Source: Ichthyophonus hoferi (taxonomy: Eukaryota; Opisthokonta; Ichthyosporea; Ichthyophonida; Ichthyophonidae). Taken from it: a stretch of DNA of 37,969 nucleotides. The stretch spans positions 193,319 to 231,287 of the forward strand of contig NAOQ01000014.1 of the NCBI GenBank assembly GCA_002751075.1. Reading direction: 5' to 3'. The translations under genes and the position numbers were made by a program. Shown piece by piece: positions 1-11,400 of the stretch. Positions within the stretch are counted from its first letter, which is position 1; each line of letters begins with the position of its first letter. The notes under the pieces are model-generated. The model did no database searches, was not told the DNA's origin, and was given only the letters and a program-made list of their open reading frames with translations.

Positions 1-20
1 ATATATATATATATATATAG
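1..20. repeat. (AT)n microsatellite at the window start
   Basis: About nine AT units from the first base; a likely contig edge. Positions 21-139 are AT-rich intron or flank with no recognisable exon. Confidence 0.9.
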
Positions 21-139
21 GTGTAGTCATAAAAACTCGAGTGCATCCATGCATACTTGTACTACTTAAGCTACATTAGTCTATATACTCCACTTGCCTT
101 CTCCCTCGTGAAATAAACCTCGGGAGGCTTGTGAATCAG

Positions 140-1108
140 AACCTTATGGTTGGGGGTATGGGCACTTAGAAATTGGACCGAAATATTTGATAATACTTGC
201 TCGTTTGATCGTCTGAAGCGGGAGTCTGACACGTTGCTGACAATTACTTCGTCAGAGGTGAGATTTTTTTGTTGTATGAGTACTTTGGTTTCATACTTTG
301 GTTTCATGATAATATATCAATCATGTTGGTGAATAAGTGAAAGCAAGGCTGTAGAATTGTTTTGAAGCATTGTATGTTTTATGCGCATAGATGCATTTAT
401 AGGTATATGTATGTCCAGGATGGATATATTTGTATTTTCTTTTTTTTAAAAAAAACAAAAAGGTGGATTATAAAGATTGTTCCTTTCACTGTGTTTAGTC
501 TACTGCTTACCTGTGATATCCCATGTCCGTTACATAGCGTCCCTATTTAGTTAGTCCTATGTAATCGTCAGCGTGTTAGATAGCTTGTCTTCTGGCTTCT
601 CTACTATGCATAGACGCTCTCCCTATCCCAATTTATTCTTTACTCATTCCGTTTTTCATGCAACATGCCATCCATTATCTTCAATCTCTCCCTATTCTAT
701 AATCGGACCGTTTGGTTGTTTGCTGGTCTTCATTGTGCATCTATTGATGATTCCCATGACATAATGTAGGTCTATGACTGGTTCAAGAAGTTCCTCTCTC
801 GTTCCTCGACCCGCCGAAAGCTGAGCATTAGAGTTTTAGGGAAGACGGAAGTGGCTGGACTACCTGAAACATCAGGCGGAAAGGCATCCGGTGGAGAGGC
901 CCTCAAGAAAAAGGGCTCAGATGGAAAGAGAAAGACGGGGATCAAACAGAGGCCATCGTTTGGCAAAGGAAAGAATGGTGTAATAAGTAGGGCAGGAGAG
1001 CAGGCGGCTGCGCTGAGATCGATACTGGAAGCCTCAAAAGCAACCATTGTTGACGACCTAGTCTCATATAAGGCCAGCCTGGATCTCTTCCCAATCTTGC
1101 GCTCCTAG
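140..1108 (+). CDS. M16A metallopeptidase (nardilysin / insulin-degrading enzyme-like), C-terminal end, partial
   Basis: Two exons are visible: 140 (or 170)-257 and 770-1108, joined in phase 0, stop TAG at 1106-1108. The product contains RNWTEIFDNTCSFDRLKRE and then VYDWFKKFLS...RRKLSIRVLG, followed by a final DLVSYKASLDLFPILRS. This order matches the last lobe of nardilysin (NW-E, FDRL--E, D--WFK, LSVHVVG, then a closing TLNLLP-like segment) and, slightly less well, insulin-degrading enzyme. These are large zinc peptidases that cleave peptides inside a closed chamber. The HxxEH active site would lie in exons left of the window, so activity cannot be judged. Between the last beta strand and the closing segment lies an unusually long Lys/Gly-rich linker (about residues 65-120 of the visible part). 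Two acceptors in the same phase (AG at 138-139 and 168-169) are possible for the first visible exon; the second gives R-N-W directly. Family confident, subfamily less so. Confidence 0.8.
281..306. repeat. 13-bp tandem duplication in an intron
   Basis: The 13-mer tactttggtttca occurs twice head to tail (281-293 and 294-306), just after the splice donor at 258. It lies in the last intron of the M16 peptidase gene. It looks like a simple duplication with no evident role. Confidence 0.9.
440..455. repeat. T8A8 palindromic tract
   Basis: Eight T followed by eight A, in the last intron of the M16 gene. The same design recurs at 3600-3614 (T8A7) and 5370-5385 (T8A8). Such T-to-A junctions are self-complementary and tend to exclude nucleosomes; function here is not shown. 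Confidence 0.85.
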
Positions 1109-1370
1109 ACGTTGTACATATAAATCGCCCTATGGTTGTTGGTTTGTTGATGACTGTATCATACATATATATATATAACAAGTGTATGTGTACTCTATTA
1201 TATATATTTTTAGATCAACTACTTTCCATCTTACAATAACTGAATGTTGTCCTTTCTCAATTTTTTGTCTTTGTTAAACTGTGCTTATAAAGCAAGAATC
1301 AACCCTTAGGTAGATATATATAATAGAAAAGTCAAATGTATCCAGGTGGACTTATTCGCATAGAATGTAT

Positions 1371-1376
1371 AATAAA
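1371..1376 (+). promoter_or_regulatory. possible polyadenylation signal AATAAA of the M16 peptidase gene
   Basis: An AATAAA hexamer lies 263 bases past the M16 stop codon and is followed within about 10 bases by a T-rich run. It is the first canonical hexamer downstream on this strand that I noticed. In such AT-rich DNA the hexamer occurs by chance often, so confidence is low. Confidence 0.35.
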
Positions 1377-1731
1377 GAATTTTTTTTCATGTTGCTTAAT
1401 TTGTTGTTCCAAGTTTCTATATTAAAGGATATAATGTATGTGCCGACCGTTGCATTATTTCACACAATTGGCTAAGTGCAACAGAAATAACTCGATAGGA
1501 GAAGAGAAAACCCTTTTTTCTCAAGATAATGATTGGAATATAACTTATTCCAGAGATTGATCTTTGTGTTTAAACCATAATTCTTAGAATCTCCATTTTA
1601 GTTCATGAAAAAAATACGTGCCAACAATTCTTTTTTTTTTAACCTTTTTTTTTTTTGAAGCTATAACAGCCATGTTTGGTTTCGGATGGCGACTGAAAGG
1701 ATCAATAGTAAAATTATTTGCCATATATATG

Positions 1732-1752
1732 TATTATTATTATTATTATTAT
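1732..1752. repeat. (TAT)n microsatellite
   Basis: Seven uninterrupted TAT units, in intergenic DNA. Confidence 0.9.
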
Positions 1753-1804
1753 CTTCTATTAGCAAGACAATGGGAAGACATCCAAGAGAAACCACTTGTC
1801 GGGC

Positions 1805-1835
1805 GAACCCTGTGTACTCCATAACTGCAGGGTTC
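1805..1835. repeat. perfect 8-bp inverted repeat (hairpin)
   Basis: Arms GAACCCTG (1805-1812) and CAGGGTTC (1828-1835) are exact reverse complements separated by 15 bases. They lie in intergenic DNA with no neighbouring gene part. The right arm resembles half of a tRNA T-arm (GGGTTC), but no tRNA body can be folded around it. Confidence 0.7.
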
Positions 1836-3599
1836 AAAAAGTAAGCTAAGGCAGCCCCACAGAGTACCTAAACAAATCTACATGCACTTAAAATATAACT
1901 CCACATAGATGTGTACAAAAAACAACTTCAATAAAGTGCTTTAGAGTGTAGTAGATAAAACTGTGTCAGTAATTAAAGTATGTGTGTTTGCCTAATATAT
2001 ACCACGCCAGTTGATATTAGCTATAACGTTAAACTTCAGTTCATATAAATATTATTGGTTATGCGGTTGCGCATACGTTTGGAGCTTACGTATGTAGTGT
2101 AGATGTTTTGCATGTACATTTTTATCTAGGTATAAATATAAATATTAGGCTGTAGGAGAATGATTTCAATTTATGCATATATATATGGATGTGCATGCGA
2201 GCATATATGTATTTGTAAGTTTATCAGTGGGTTTATATGAGAATAGGGGTCCAAGAGACGATGTATAAATAGCCAATGGTTTAAAGTAATTAAGAATCTA
2301 TCCAACCTGTAATTCATGGGCGTTAAACTCGAGACCAGAAACAGAAGAAGTCAGTGCACTAGTAATTTCTTGTTTTTTTTCATTGGGGAGATCCCCATAT
2401 ACCAGGCTCATATGTGGCATGAACGGAGGGTGGCTATGTATGTCAAATATCTCTCTGGCCTACAAAGTAAGAAATTCAGCCAAGTGTAATCGGGTAGTAT
2501 ACAATAAAAAGCATGGCTACGATGGGCCGGCAGTTATGTTCTCATGATTGATCATATAAAATTATCATGGCAGCCCACTTGCCATAAGATTAAAGAGACC
2601 CCAAGCAACCATATCTCAACACTTCTGCCCTATAATTATGGAATCTGGATGAAACACAATATAGCTGGCCAAGTGCCCAAAAACATGTTTTTGATGTACA
2701 CACTATTTGTTTTACATAGCTTAGATCATTCTCACTAAAAAAAGATTAACGGTGTGATATATTTGACTTTCAATTAGTAGAGAATAAAATGCAGCTGCTT
2801 ACAGACGCCTAGTTTGATTAGGATAACTCATTAATAGGGGTGTCAGGCGATTATAAGATAGAACAAACTACAAGCTCAGCTTAGAGAGTTCAAAAGATGC
2901 CGAGTGAATCGTGTAAGATTTGCACACCGTGAACGGGGTCAAAGAAAAAAAAATCAAGAAAAAAAAATATATATGTAAGAAAAACTAGAAAGAATAAGGA
3001 AAAAAACCAAGAGAGAAGAAGAGGTGGGGTTTAAACCTGTCAGATTAGATATAAACATTATAAGTATACCTTTTGATTGGCTTGTAAAACATCCTGGGTT
3101 GGATTAACCGAAGCATATACACATTGGAAGTACAAGGTACCACTATTGACTGCAGTAAGTTGTATCCTATCGTAACACCCAAACAATTACATTTTAGTTT
3201 ATAAGTATGGCATGAGTTGGAAACAAAGTCATAAATTACAAAGAGGAACAGATGAAAGTAAGAGCAAGAAAATGGTTTAGAAAAAAGGCCAGAAAGAAAA
3301 GGATAATAGTAGATAATAAAGTAAGGAGCAAGAAAAAGTAGATAGGCACAGAGAGAAGTGAGAGAAGAGATGCATAATAGAGGTAAGTAATATGAGGTGG
3401 TGATGAAATAGTGGTAATAGCGGAAATAATATGATATTATGTTGAGACAACGTTCAAAATGCAATCAAACTTTATATGTCTCTTTTGGAAACTGCTCTCA
3501 TATTGAAGTACAATGTTATAATGTAAATGATCATGACCTCCAGCTATCATAGATCTACCATTGCCATCAAATAATATAAATTATTAGAATAAACAATAA

Positions 3600-3614
3600 T
3601 TTTTTTTAAAAAAA
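3600..3614. repeat. T8A7 palindromic tract
   Basis: Eight T followed by seven A in intergenic DNA; second of three very similar tracts in the first 5.4 kb. Confidence 0.85.
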
Positions 3615-4824
3615 GTATTTGCATTAACTAAATACATGAAATCGTATGTAATTATTAGACCTGTTAAACCTTTAGTGTATATTTATTTTCACTCAACTTT
3701 CTCCACTATATTAACAATCATTTTGGCATTCAAGTCATCTATAAGTGTGTACCTCTAAAGACATAATATACTAGGTTGCTTCATGTTTTATATATTAACA
3801 CGATTACCTATCTGTTCACACATCTCCTAGTACAATATATCAGCTCGTTGATCTCTCTATATATGGAGCTGATGTCTCGCGTCCTTGCTTTATGGCAATA
3901 ATATTCTTTTCAGAATTCTTTTCATTTTACCATTTATATCCATAATATTTCTTTTCAGCCCCGTATCTCGGATTTGCCCTTTGTTTCTATTTGTTTTTTG
4001 TTTCTTTTTCTTGGAAAACTGCTTTCTTACTTACTTCCTACTTTGTATAATTAACTGCATTCACATGCCTAGACCTATACACTAGATAAAGTCCTCCCTT
4101 TATCCTTTTCAGGATTTTCACTACAGATCTTTCATTAATAGACATAGTTATAGTAACTAATAAACCTTATGATTAGCCAATACTTTACCACAATTCACAA
4201 CACTTTTAAGATTTTTATATGATGTAACAAGACAAAATGCCATTAGCATGAGAGGAAAACTAACCTGAATGTTTTCAATTGATTGGCAAGGTATTTGGTA
4301 CGTTGTACTGCCTCTGTAATAAAATAATATCCACTATGTCAGAGTAAAAATATGAGGTAGAACGGCAACAGTGTCTAAAACATAACGTGTACCATAATAA
4401 ATGATACTAAGTATTACTAGTACCTTTCTCTGGGCACACAAAAGCAGGAAACAACGTTACGTGAGGGCAAAAGACAGGTGTGCCATGACTATTGCTTTGC
4501 TCTCTGTGGATTCAACAATTAGAAGGATCGTAGGGGAGGAAAGTTAAGTGCTTTTATGCCTACCTTGTAAAATCTACCTTTACTTTAACAATGTTATCAG
4601 ACTCACTCTTCTCATTTATCAACTTTCTTCCCTCCACATCTTCTTTCTCCTTCTCTAATAGTGTGTATTTCGGCTTTTGTACTTTTTTTTTATCTCCTAC
4701 TTCTTATTTTCTTCCTTCGGTCTCTCCTCTTCTCATTACCTCCCTCCCTCTCTGCCTCCATTTGCCTTCCATTGAAAAAAACAAACACATGAACAGTTGA
4801 TACAGATATTTTTAGTACTTCTAT

Positions 4825-4950
4825 AGCGTTAGCGACACAAAAAGAGCCAAAGGGTTTGGGAGAAGTAGTTGGGAGTAGTTGGGGCTGTGCCACATGCCTT
4901 ATTACTGCAGAGGCGGCGGTGTAGGCCGTACTCTCTTTGTGTGGGCAAAC
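4825..4950. other. GC-richer patch upstream of the vezatin gene
   Basis: In otherwise AT-rich intergenic DNA this stretch is visibly G-rich. It holds a 10-bp tandem repeat (agtagttggg twice, near 4865-4885), a gcggcgg cluster near 4912, and distant imperfect inverted arms (acacaaaaagag near 4835; ctctctttgtgt near 4932). It ends about 500 bases before the vezatin start codon, so it could be a promoter or a non-coding first exon. An open frame on the minus strand covers it but is low-complexity and unlike any family I know. Confidence 0.3.
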
Positions 4951-5031
4951 CCAGATAGACCATCCTGAAAACTCAGGCTTATCATATTCCGATAACGACA
5001 TACTTTTTCTTGCTCTACTTACACCTTATCT

Positions 5032-5063
5032 CAACTTTATATATATCAACTTTATATATATCA
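5032..5063. repeat. 16-bp tandem duplication
   Basis: The unit aactttatatatatc appears twice in a row, followed by further AT-rich simple sequence to about 5110. Confidence 0.8.
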
Positions 5064-5369
5064 ATTCTGTAATACCTCATATATATATATTTATATATTT
5101 ATATATATGTAGACTTTTAATAATATATTTCTACATATTTTTTATATTTACTTATACTTGTACAATAAAACTGTATCCCTCTTCTGATTGGCTACGCAGA
5201 CACTAGGGTCCTATCAAATAAGGTAGGTATTTAACAAGTTGACAGGACTGCAGATAAGCTGTTATTTTGGCAAATATATCAATAACTACTCAAGTTTCTA
5301 AGGTTGACAGTCGTTCTATTCATGTTTTCACGTATATTTTTTGTATATTATCCGCTTCTCATAAAACAC

Positions 5370-5385
5370 TTTTTTTTAAAAAAAA
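5370..5385. repeat. T8A8 palindromic tract
   Basis: Eight T followed by eight A, about 70 bases upstream of the vezatin start codon. If transcription starts nearby, the tract could act as a nucleosome-free element in the promoter; this is inference. Confidence 0.85.
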
Positions 5386-5453
5386 TTATTATAAAAAAAT
5401 ACATCATTCTTAAGCTCAAGCTATAGCATAGCCGTCAGAATAATAATATAATA

Positions 5454-8400
5454 ATGGGTGATGTTGTTCTAGAGGGCTCGCCTCTATACCAGTACTACAA
5501 GGTGTTCACCCACTCACCCACTCTTTCCCACTGTCTTACATCATCTCCCTGTTTTTATCTACTATCTTCTATTGCTTCCCTTTTTCCTTTTTTCTCTTTT
5601 TTTTTTTCTTTTTTCCTTTCCCTCTCTCTCTTTCACTGTTTCTTTTTGTTTTTGTTTCTCTTTTATTTGTTGACTCTGTTGCTGCGTTTTTCTGTTCTTC
5701 TTTTCCCCCTTGTCAATACTTTCTTTTTTTTTTCAATTTGGTTCCCTGTCTCATATTTTGCTCAAGATACATTCTACTATAAAGGTATAATATACATTGT
5801 ATCGTTGAGGTCATACTCTTTAGCAATCCAATTTTCAACTTCCTGCATACCGTTAACCGGCTTGCAATGATATTTTTACATGTTGGTTTAATCTAAAATA
5901 CTAAGAGGCCTTCTTCGATATTTTTGATTTAAATTGGTTTAAAACTATGTCGTTTTGTTGTAATTGGTATAAGTTGAGAACCGAATATAATAGTGACTAA
6001 ATCTACTTGTCAACATATTAAAAAAGCATGTCCGGGCTTCAATTTCATCTAGCAAGGTTCTTTTCTAACAACTTCTTCCTATAGAACATAGGCGAACAAG
6101 ATGCAGTGGAGGTATCTAAGGACCCTTCAACGGGTCTTATCGATAGTATGAGTATGAGGTGTAACCTACCTTCGGAATTGGGTATGACTGACAGATTATT
6201 GTCTATAATTAGTTAGTTATAAAGATTTTGGTATAATTATGCAAAAAATAAAATAGAATTACATAAGTATGTATGAGATAAAGATTAAGATAGGATTGGC
6301 GATAGGGAGTATGCCTATTTGTAAAGAAGTAAGTAATATTGGGAGAGGATGTGTGCGTGTATGGTCAGGACATCATATAACATGGAAACCATATGTTGGT
6401 GTAGAAATAAAGGAAGGCCTTATCAATATGTAAATACTGTTAAGCAGTTACTTCCAACAAAGTTATACGTCATGATAAATAGATACTATAAAATATATAT
6501 TATATAGGGTATATACGATAAATGGTTTGTATACTATATAGGATATATGGTATATATACTCTAAGGATGGGATGAGATCATGATTTGCCTATTGCCTATT
6601 AGACTGCTACAAGTTAAACTTGAGCACAGGCAATGAAACAGAGGAATTGAAAGATAGGAGTGTGATAGTAGAGAGACCTGTTATTATAGAGAAAAAGAGT
6701 ATGTTAGATACAATGACAATTAATAGTACTTGGTGTAATCAACATGTTTGAGATGAGGTTTCTGGGTACTTATACTGGGTAATCATATCACGTATTTTAT
6801 GTGATATGAACTGTCCAATAACCCTTTTTCTCTGATCACAATCAAATGTTTTTTCATTCTTGTCATTATATTTATATGAGTATATTCTGTTACAGGATTA
6901 GTTTTTGATGAATTGAACTAATGGGTCCAGAGTCCTCCCCAGGCACATAAAGCGTGGATTTTATGAATGCAGTTACTCTTTATACGACATATAGATTAAG
7001 TCCATTTGTTTATCTTAGATAGAAATGTGAATTTGATTGTTGTTAGTCAGTATATAGGCTATCAGCGCTGCCAATTTATAGATGGCCTTGCTTGCATTGC
7101 ATTTATTAGTAATGGTTAACCATATCGCGAACATATATTCATGTTAAGAACTGTATTTATGTACAGGGAACCCCGATGCGTCTAGGAATGAAAATAATAA
7201 CGTTTGGAGGTTACTCAATGGGGTAGCTACTGATAAAGTCATGATTTGTCATTTTAGAGACTTGGCAGCCATTATTTACCGGAGTGAGGTTGGTTTGTAA
7301 AATCATACTTGATGCATTGGGAAATATTATGGCTCGATGGGTGTGTATGGAACTACACTGTATATTTGACGTTGGAGTGTACGGGAATAATAGTGCGTGG
7401 CCATGATATAAGCACATTTGCATCCTAATGCAAATGCTTGCTTATTTATGTGATAAAGAGAACAGTAGATAATATGGAGAATGCAACATACAAGCTATTT
7501 AGTTTAATTATGGTGATATGTAAAAAGATCACTCGCGCAAATACAGGAGCATATGTTTGTATTATATATGCACTACCACAAGCGCAAGTAAGTACAACAA
7601 CTACACACTTGAAATGTAGATCTTAAAAATGGGTCAGTCATTCGTTTTCTTTCGACTGATTCATAAACTAGGAATACATAGATGTGCATGCAAAACCAAG
7701 ACACAATGCACCTCCCTCCATATAAGAGGTCTCATGAAGTTACTAGCTAGAAAAGAGCCATGCGTGTATATCCCCATGTGGCAATATACGGCCAGATACA
7801 AATTAGTATTATAATCTAGTCGTTTTTATTATTATTGAATAACGCGAGGAAAGTGTAAGGAATAATGTATACCAGGTACCTGACAGACGGTCTGCAGAGG
7901 TTAGCTTTTATGATGTGTAGAGTCCTAGGCCCAACCCCTCAATTACCGATATACTTTGTGCTATTAGTATTCTTATGATCATGGTATTACAGTACATAAG
8001 ATATAATGGTTAATATCTCTATAACTGTGCCTATAGATACTTTTAGAGGAGGATGCTGATCTTCTTCTCGCTGCCATTGGCCCATATTTGGAACACGGAG
8101 GCGAGCATGATGTAAACTCATCTCAAAAGGAAGAAGGTGTTCTGAGTGCAATTCCTCGTTCTAGTATGCCACTAAACCTGCCAGTTGGCTTAGTGGCAGC
8201 GCTTACAGTGTTTAGCACTATAATAGCTGGTGCATCTATGACATGGCCTTTCAGCTTATGTTTAGGAACAACCTGCGCAGTCGTGTCAGCTAGGTATATG
8301 TGCATGTGTACCCCAACATCAACCACTCCCATACCTATTATATTACTGCTACAGTGCCTACATATGGTCCTCGGTGCCGTTCCTCCTCTGGCTACATATA

Positions 8401-11400
8401 CACATTTCATACTAGCATTGACACTCATTCTCTGCATATAACACTCTTTCTTCATCAATTGCTTTCAATCCTAGTTTCAATAAATTTTATAGTGTATTTA
8501 TTTAATTAATATACCTAACCTTGTTACGCTACACTATACCCTTTACTGTCTGCTTACCAAAAAAAATTTCACATGCCAGAGCTCTGGATAAGCATCGCCA
8601 GCAGGCTCTCAATCGAGAACGAATGCGTGAATCTATCCTGTCATCATTGGCGAGTGCATGCCAGTTGGCTCGTCTTCTAAAAAAGGCCCAGAGAATTGGT
8701 TGGTTTCTCTAATCTTTTCTTGGATGTATGTCTATGTATCAAAGAAGGTGAACTCTTAAATATGTCTCTGTGTTTATCAGGAAGATCATTTAAATTATCT
8801 CATATTTTCTTTTAAAACGTTATGTTATATTGGATATTTTTTGGTCATTATAATTTTATTTATTAATGTGTAGACAAGCACATTTACAAGATCAGATGGG
8901 GTCTAGGGAGAAAACGATGTTATATAGTGGTACTAGACATGTGTAAGGATGCACAAAATTTGAATTTAGGCTTTCTTTAATGTTGAATATTCCGTAGTGA
9001 AAAAGAGAGTACACTCTCTTCTATGGATTGTTCTCTCTGGTAGATCTGTGTAAGTTTAATATGCATTATCTTTGCTTACTTTTAGTTGCATGAGTAATAA
9101 CTATGCGTATCTGTTTTCACATCATGCCAGCATTATTGCATATTTTAACCGATTATGCATGTGGTATATCAAATGGTGACTATATGCTTCTTCCAACTTC
9201 AGCCATCACCTTACATCATCTTGGGGATTCTAGCTACTCCCCTCTGTGTCTCACCTACGTGAATAACACTATTATGTGATCTTATCACACTCACTCCTAA
9301 GTTATTCAATATACAAGTCTTGTAAATGTGCCTGATTGGGTTGTTTACTACATCTTGTCGGTTCATTTTTATCCCTACCATTCCCTATGACTATTCATCT
9401 GCATAACCCATTATGACTGTGTTCAGTGCAGGAGACCGAACTTGTCAATCAAGGTTATGCTCTTACTGGAAACCTTCCCCCAGTGCTATGCTTAGAACGT
9501 AGTCTTCAAACAATGAGGGTATGGTGTATGTCGATGGAGATGCCCCTCCTCCTGTTTGTTAGTGCCTATTTATTTACTTGGTATATGTTTGGGGAAAGAT
9601 AATGCAATAGGTTGAGAGGCCGATGAAAGCCTGCCTTCTATTCGACTTAAATATCTACAGATAAACGCTTATACTGACTTGCCCTTTTGTTTTTGTTTTT
9701 TTTGTTTTTTTTGCAGCACCGTGGTCTTCGACAAGCCATCTATCAATGCTGTCATAATGCCATCCTAGTCTACCGTAGCATGGCTTGTACTATCATGTCA
9801 AACTTTCCAAGTCTCTCCATGCTCGAGTCTGACACCAATTGCTGTGACATTCCTTTGTCGGATCTGGGGTTGGATACTAAACTGTCCAGTGCCAATTTGT
9901 TGGATGATAAATGGTGAGAATTATTAGTTCTATGACGTTTTTATATGCTATGCTACTATATAAATGATGCAGGAGATAACTATATACGGATATATATAAC
10001 TAACCGGATTAAAAAAGATGATCATGAAGAGTGAAGAAGAGAAAGAAAGAGCGGGGTGAAGGCATGATATATGCTTACGAGGATTAACATTAATAGAAAC
10101 ATGACACTCTCCAGCCTGTCAGTAACATCTCTACGAGAGCTCAGCCAGTTGCTTATGGTGTTTGCCTCTCACTATTTTCGTTGCCTGGGTCTAGCCTGTA
10201 TCGCCCCCATTATCACTCAAGATGACCAATGGGACCACAACATGGTAGGTACTATGTGTTTATGATATTTATTGTAAAGCAAAGCAAATACTTAAATTAG
10301 TTGTGATATGACATATTGATATCAATCTATCTGGCCATTCCAAAAGTACCATTCTCTCACTTGGTTAAATAACTATATCACGTTACCTTACCCCCTGGTG
10401 TCTCTAATTGATATCTTTTTGTTTTAAATATAACCAATCACCTTGCACAGGTTAATTTGGGAGATCGTTTGCATCCTATCGTCTCAGACAGGGTTTGCAA
10501 TTTGATTGGTTCATGGACAAGGTTGGTTTAAATATTTCTACTTAACCTCTACAGCCACTTCTGTGTATAGGTGATAATTGGCATGGATTGATGTAATGGC
10601 CAAAGTCAGATGTGGATAGTTAAGAAGAAGAAGAAAAAATTACTTCTTTGGTATATACAGTTCTACACCTACACCCTTCAGAGCTATTTATTTAGTAGCC
10701 TCTTTTAATGGTATTCTCTTTCTCTGCAGTGATCTCCAGGCTGGGCTAAGTCTGGGTATGAAACAGTTAAAGCCGGCCATGAGCCAAGCCACAACTATAG
10801 CCTCACCCACCTCACTCCACCTGTCTCACTCATCCACTGTGGAAACCCCTTTGTGGTGGCCTCTTCTGACTTCATGCAAGGATCTGGAAAAGAACCTATA
10901 TGGAGCCTTTCTACGTATTAAAGCATGCAATGAGGTGGATTGTATTCTCACTCACTCACTCTTTCTCACTCACTCTTTTTTTTCTTTTACCTCCTGAAAG
11001 CTCAATAGGTTCTCATCCACATCGAAGCAAGTCAGTATGTATAATTATTAGATATATATACTTATATAATTTCTGATAGTAATAATAATAAATTGCCGTA
11101 TTAATTTTATTTTTCATGCTTGAAACACTTATAATACATTTACCATTTGTTGTCTAAGCAAGCATCTCTACATATTCTCCTGTCGTCACCATTGTAATGT
11201 CAAAGCTGATAAATTATAAGATTTTATTAATGGAGGAATAAATACAAGCTGCAGTAGTAATACCCAAATCATTTATAGTACATTATTGTTTTCACTTCAC
11301 TATATCTCAGTTTTCTTTCCCCTTTTGTGATCTCATTCATTTGCCATTTGCCATTCTTTTTTTTTCCCGTTTGCTTTTCCTTTTCTTTTTGCTCATTATA

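Larger units (their letters stand above)
1109..5453. other. intergenic region, no gene recognised
   Basis: About 4.3 kb between the M16 stop and the vezatin start codon. Open frames here are short, low-complexity (Tyr/Phe/Ser-rich or Lys/Arg-rich) and lack family resemblance or consistent splice sites. The region holds AT-rich simple sequence, a perfect inverted repeat at 1805-1835, a (TAT)n run at 1732-1752, T8A7/T8A8 tracts at 3600 and 5370, a GC-richer patch at 4825-4950, and a reversed CCAAT box (attgg) near 5187 that may belong to the vezatin promoter. Confidence 0.6.

Noticed and set aside
1805-1860. Possible tRNA around GGGTTC
   Set aside because: No acceptor stem or anticodon arm can be paired with it; only the 8-bp hairpin holds.
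3045-3464. 139-codon minus-strand frame rich in Tyr, Phe and Ser
   Set aside because: It reflects purine/pyrimidine-rich simple sequence, with no domain and no plausible splicing partner.
5454-5870. 138-codon frame starting at the vezatin ATG
   Set aside because: Only the first 16 codons are exon; after the GT at 5502 it is pyrimidine-rich intron read as Phe/Leu/Ser.
6603-6732. 43-codon open stretch bounded by AG and GTGTAA inside a vezatin intron
   Set aside because: Its phase does not lead into the next exon and its residues do not resemble the vezatin N-terminal region.
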